Source: Bacteroidia bacterium (GTDB lineage: Bacteria > Bacteroidota > Bacteroidia > NS11-12g > UBA9320). Taken from it: 14,473 nucleotides of DNA. The stretch lies in NCBI GenBank assembly GCA_013042025.1, contig JABDQY010000243.1, forward strand, positions 1 to 14,473, in the 5' to 3' direction. Shown here one piece after another: positions 12,486-14,473 of this stretch. Position 1 is the first letter of the stretch. Each line of letters starts with the position of its first letter. The notes below the pieces were generated by a model, which was given only the letters and a program-made list of their open reading frames with translations, had not been told where the DNA came from and ran no database searches. Both the position numbers and the translations under genes were made by a program.

Positions 12486-14473
12486 TGAAATACATGAAGG
12501 ATACCTTTGTCGGTAGATCTTTGTTGAAGTCCATTTTCTATTCCAGACCATTGTGCTACCCAAAAGTAAACTCCATCTTGAACAGGCTTACCCTTAAATG
12601 TAGCATCCCATTCACTATTCTGATCTGTAGTTTCCCAAAGTCGCTCACCCCACTTATTGTACACTTCCAGTTTGAAAGTGATTAATTTAGGACAATCAAA
12701 TATGGGATTTAACGTTTCATTTAACCCATCATTATTGACAGTTAATGCGTTGGGTAAATACAAGGTACAAAAGCAATCAATCAAATCTATGTTAAAATCA
12801 ATACTATCAATTCCGCACTGATTGCTGGATTTCACCTCTACCAATCCTTCAACATTCTTCAGTAAGTAGGAGTCTCCCTTGATCTTTGAATTCCAAATAA
12901 CTTCACCATAACTATCTGCATTAGTGAGTAAAAGCTCTTCATTCTTGCAAAGAACGATATCGTCAATATCACTTAAGTTAGGGAATGGAATGCCTTCAAA
13001 TTGTATGGTATCGTATGCGAAGCACGAATCTGCTTCACTCATTACTATGGAATAGGATCCTGGTTCATTAATAGTTAGGTTGGCACCCGTTTCTCCATTG
13101 TTCCAAAGATAATCGAGGTTTGGTTGTTGCGGAGCACGTAAAATTATACTGTCCCCCTCGCAAAGCGTAGAGTCCGTTCCTATCTCTAAATTTGGTAAAA
13201 CTATTTCCCGAACAGCGAATGGCACCTCTATATCTGCACATTCATTTGTTGCACGTATTGATAAATCTGTTGTTTCATTAAAAATCTTACTAAGTACGTC
13301 ACTTCCGTCTTGCCATTGAAAACTTGCACTAACTGGATTCACTATTAAAGATAATTCTGTTTCATCTCCTTCACAAAAAAGCGAGTCACCAATTATTTCA
13401 ATTGTTGGAGAGTTGTCTACTCGAATATTAAATGTATCATCATCATAACACACCCCCTTCCATACACGCAGTGTATATTTCCCTTGCGTTCTCCAAGCAA
13501 CTGCTTTAGCTGATAATGTATTGTTCCAAAGTACACTGTCATACTTTTCATTTAGATTAATGAAGTACGCCTCATTATCACAAAGCAACGTATCTTGACC
13601 CTCATCCATTGTAAATGGTTGGTCAATCACAACATGCACCGTATCTCGTATCGTCTTATTACATCTATCTTTGTATTCCACATAATAGGTCATGGGAACT
13701 ATGCTGTTGCATCTAGGAGTTCTAATGGTTGTATTATCTAAAAAGTCAGCAGGACTCCAAGAGTAGCTTTGATTTATACTCTCCCTAGCGTTCAATGGTA
13801 TGGTGTCTCCTTTGCAAATAGGAAAAGTATCTTGAACTATAATATCATCCTTTAAACAAGCTATTTGAGTGTTTGTAGATCCACCCGTAGCTGCTGTAAA
13901 ACCCCAAAACACTTTTGATTGACCATTAAAAATTTCATCTACTAAATCTAGCGTTATTCGATGCCTTAAAACACAATCAAACCATACTTCAAAACGCTTA
14001 AAAATTGGGTCCCAAATTATACGAACAATATGATTTGCACCATCTTCAATATTACCTGAACTAAATAATGCCGGTACAGGGGAAGCTATACTGTTAGTTG
14101 AATTATGGTTTACACTTCCATTCTTTAAAATAGCGATATGATCATACGTTGGATCACCAATATTTGCATTGTAGTAGTCGTCAAATTCAACTCCCAAGCT
14201 TGGAGAAAATCCTTCAAATCCTAATCCTCCTCCACTTTGTCCTAACGCTCTGTTTCCAACCGTTTGCATTACAAATACAATTCCATCAGCACCATAATCG
14301 CTTGCACCAAAATTTAGTTCAAATTCCAAATCGAAAGGTTTTGACAAATCAAGTTGATCTGCATACCAAACTGAACCTAACTGGAAATTGCTATTTGAAG
14401 TTAGCTGATAACAGGAACCTCCTAAAGCTTTTGCATTACCATTCACAAAGTAACTTTGTGCATTTGCCTGTGC
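12482..14473 (-). CDS. Large surface protein: L-type lectin domain, Ig/PKD-like repeats, gliding-motility C-terminus (5' end off the window)
   Basis: The frame is open to the right edge; 663 residues are visible. The first are AQANAQSYFV, which looks like the end of a signal peptide, so only a short N-terminus is missing. The GTG at 14446 is internal, not the start. Residues about 10-205 form an L-type (legume-like) lectin domain, with ADGIVFVMQ (62-70) and GVEFDDYYN (94-102) carrying the conserved Asp residues. Next come about five 65-80-residue modules, each beginning near C-x-G/N-D/E with a central Trp and a second Cys, as in Ig/PKD-like adhesin repeats. The final ~95 residues (LPNALTVNNDGLNE, VYNKWGERLWE, PVQDGVYFWVAQW) are a CHU_C, T9SS type B domain. 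The protein should be exposed on or released from the surface and may bind glycans. There is no room for a terminator before the convergent phosphoesterase gene. Confidence 0.92.
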   Translation of the reverse strand, partial: AQANAQSYFVNGNAKALGGSCYQLTSNSNFQLGSVWYADQLDLSKPFDLEFELNFGASDYGADGIVFVMQTVGNRALGQSGGGLGFEGFSPSLGVEFDDYYNANIGDPTYDHIAILKNGSVNHNSTNSIASPVPALFSSGNIEDGANHIVRIIWDPIFKRFEVWFDCVLRHRITLDLVDEIFNGQSKVFWGFTAATGGSTNTQIACLKDDIIVQDTFPICKGDTIPLNARESINQSYSWSPADFLDNTTIRTPRCNSIVPMTYYVEYKDRCNKTIRDTVHVVIDQPFTMDEGQDTLLCDNEAYFINLNEKYDSVLWNNTLSAKAVAWRTQGKYTLRVWKGVCYDDDTFNIRVDNSPTIEIIGDSLFCEGDETELSLIVNPVSASFQWQDGSDVLSKIFNETTDLSIRATNECADIEVPFAVREIVLPNLEIGTDSTLCEGDSIILRAPQQPNLDYLWNNGETGANLTINEPGSYSIVMSEADSCFAYDTIQFEGIPFPNLSDIDDIVLCKNEELLLTNADSYGEVIWNSKIKGDSYLLKNVEGLVEVKSSNQCGIDSIDFNIDLIDCFCTLYLPNALTVNNDGLNETLNPIFDCPKLITFKLEVYNKWGERLWETTDQNSEWDATFKGKPVQDGVYFWVAQWSGIENGLQQRSTDKGILHVFH

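Noticed and set aside
1..14473. CRISPR array, tRNA/rRNA, insertion sequence, phage or toxin-antitoxin module
   Set aside because: No regularly spaced repeats, cloverleaf-like segments, transposase or integrase motifs, or paired small toxin/antitoxin frames were seen on either strand.

Overview
The window looks like an ordinary chromosomal segment of a Bacteroidota bacterium, most likely a marine-type member of Flavobacteriales or a close relative. The evidence is low GC content, two secreted proteins with C-terminal type IX secretion (T9SS) type A sorting domains, one with a gliding-motility (type B, CHU_C) C-terminus, an S46 dipeptidyl peptidase, near absence of Shine-Dalgarno sites, and several Bacteroidota-type -7 boxes (TAnnTTTG) just upstream of genes. 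I see no tRNA, rRNA, CRISPR array, transposase, integrase or phage gene, and no gene-free stretch over 300 bases.

Layout. Bases 1-117 (minus strand) hold the start of a lipoprotein gene cut by the left edge. Diverging from it is a plus-strand run: fabI (enoyl-ACP reductase), rimK (glutamate ligase), an AstE/AspA-like M14-type zinc hydrolase, and a three-helix membrane protein. The first three are separated by only 7-9 bases. A secreted T9SS protein with its own promoter follows (3601-4614). It converges on a minus-strand operon: an MlaE-type permease, an MlaF-type ATPase overlapping it by 4 bases, and an S46 peptidase with the Arg signature of Asp/Glu-specific DPP11. A short-chain dehydrogenase (8327-9016) diverges from that operon. 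Next is a probably highly expressed T9SS protein (9112-10452) closed by a strong terminator. A Cys-rich protein (minus) and a small Lys-rich protein (plus) diverge from a palindromic, apparently bidirectional promoter at 11123-11139. A metallophosphoesterase (11484-12485) overlaps convergently with a large lectin-domain surface protein (minus, cut by the right edge).

How the genes fit together. The window is mainly cell-envelope and housekeeping biology: fatty acid synthesis (FabI), probable phospholipid trafficking (MlaE/MlaF), periplasmic peptide breakdown (DPP11-like), and surface or secreted proteins exported by the T9SS. RimK next to an M14-type hydrolase suggests, by inference, addition and removal of C-terminal glutamates.

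I found no convincing new multi-gene system. The best leads are the symmetric divergent promoter at 11107-11155, the RimK/M14-like pair, and the small Lys-rich protein with a natural poly-Glu tail. Three genes appear to use non-ATG starts (TTG at 1865, TTG at 8214, GTG at 7480). In four other cases I moved the start downstream to an ATG (172, 2850, 3601, 11155).
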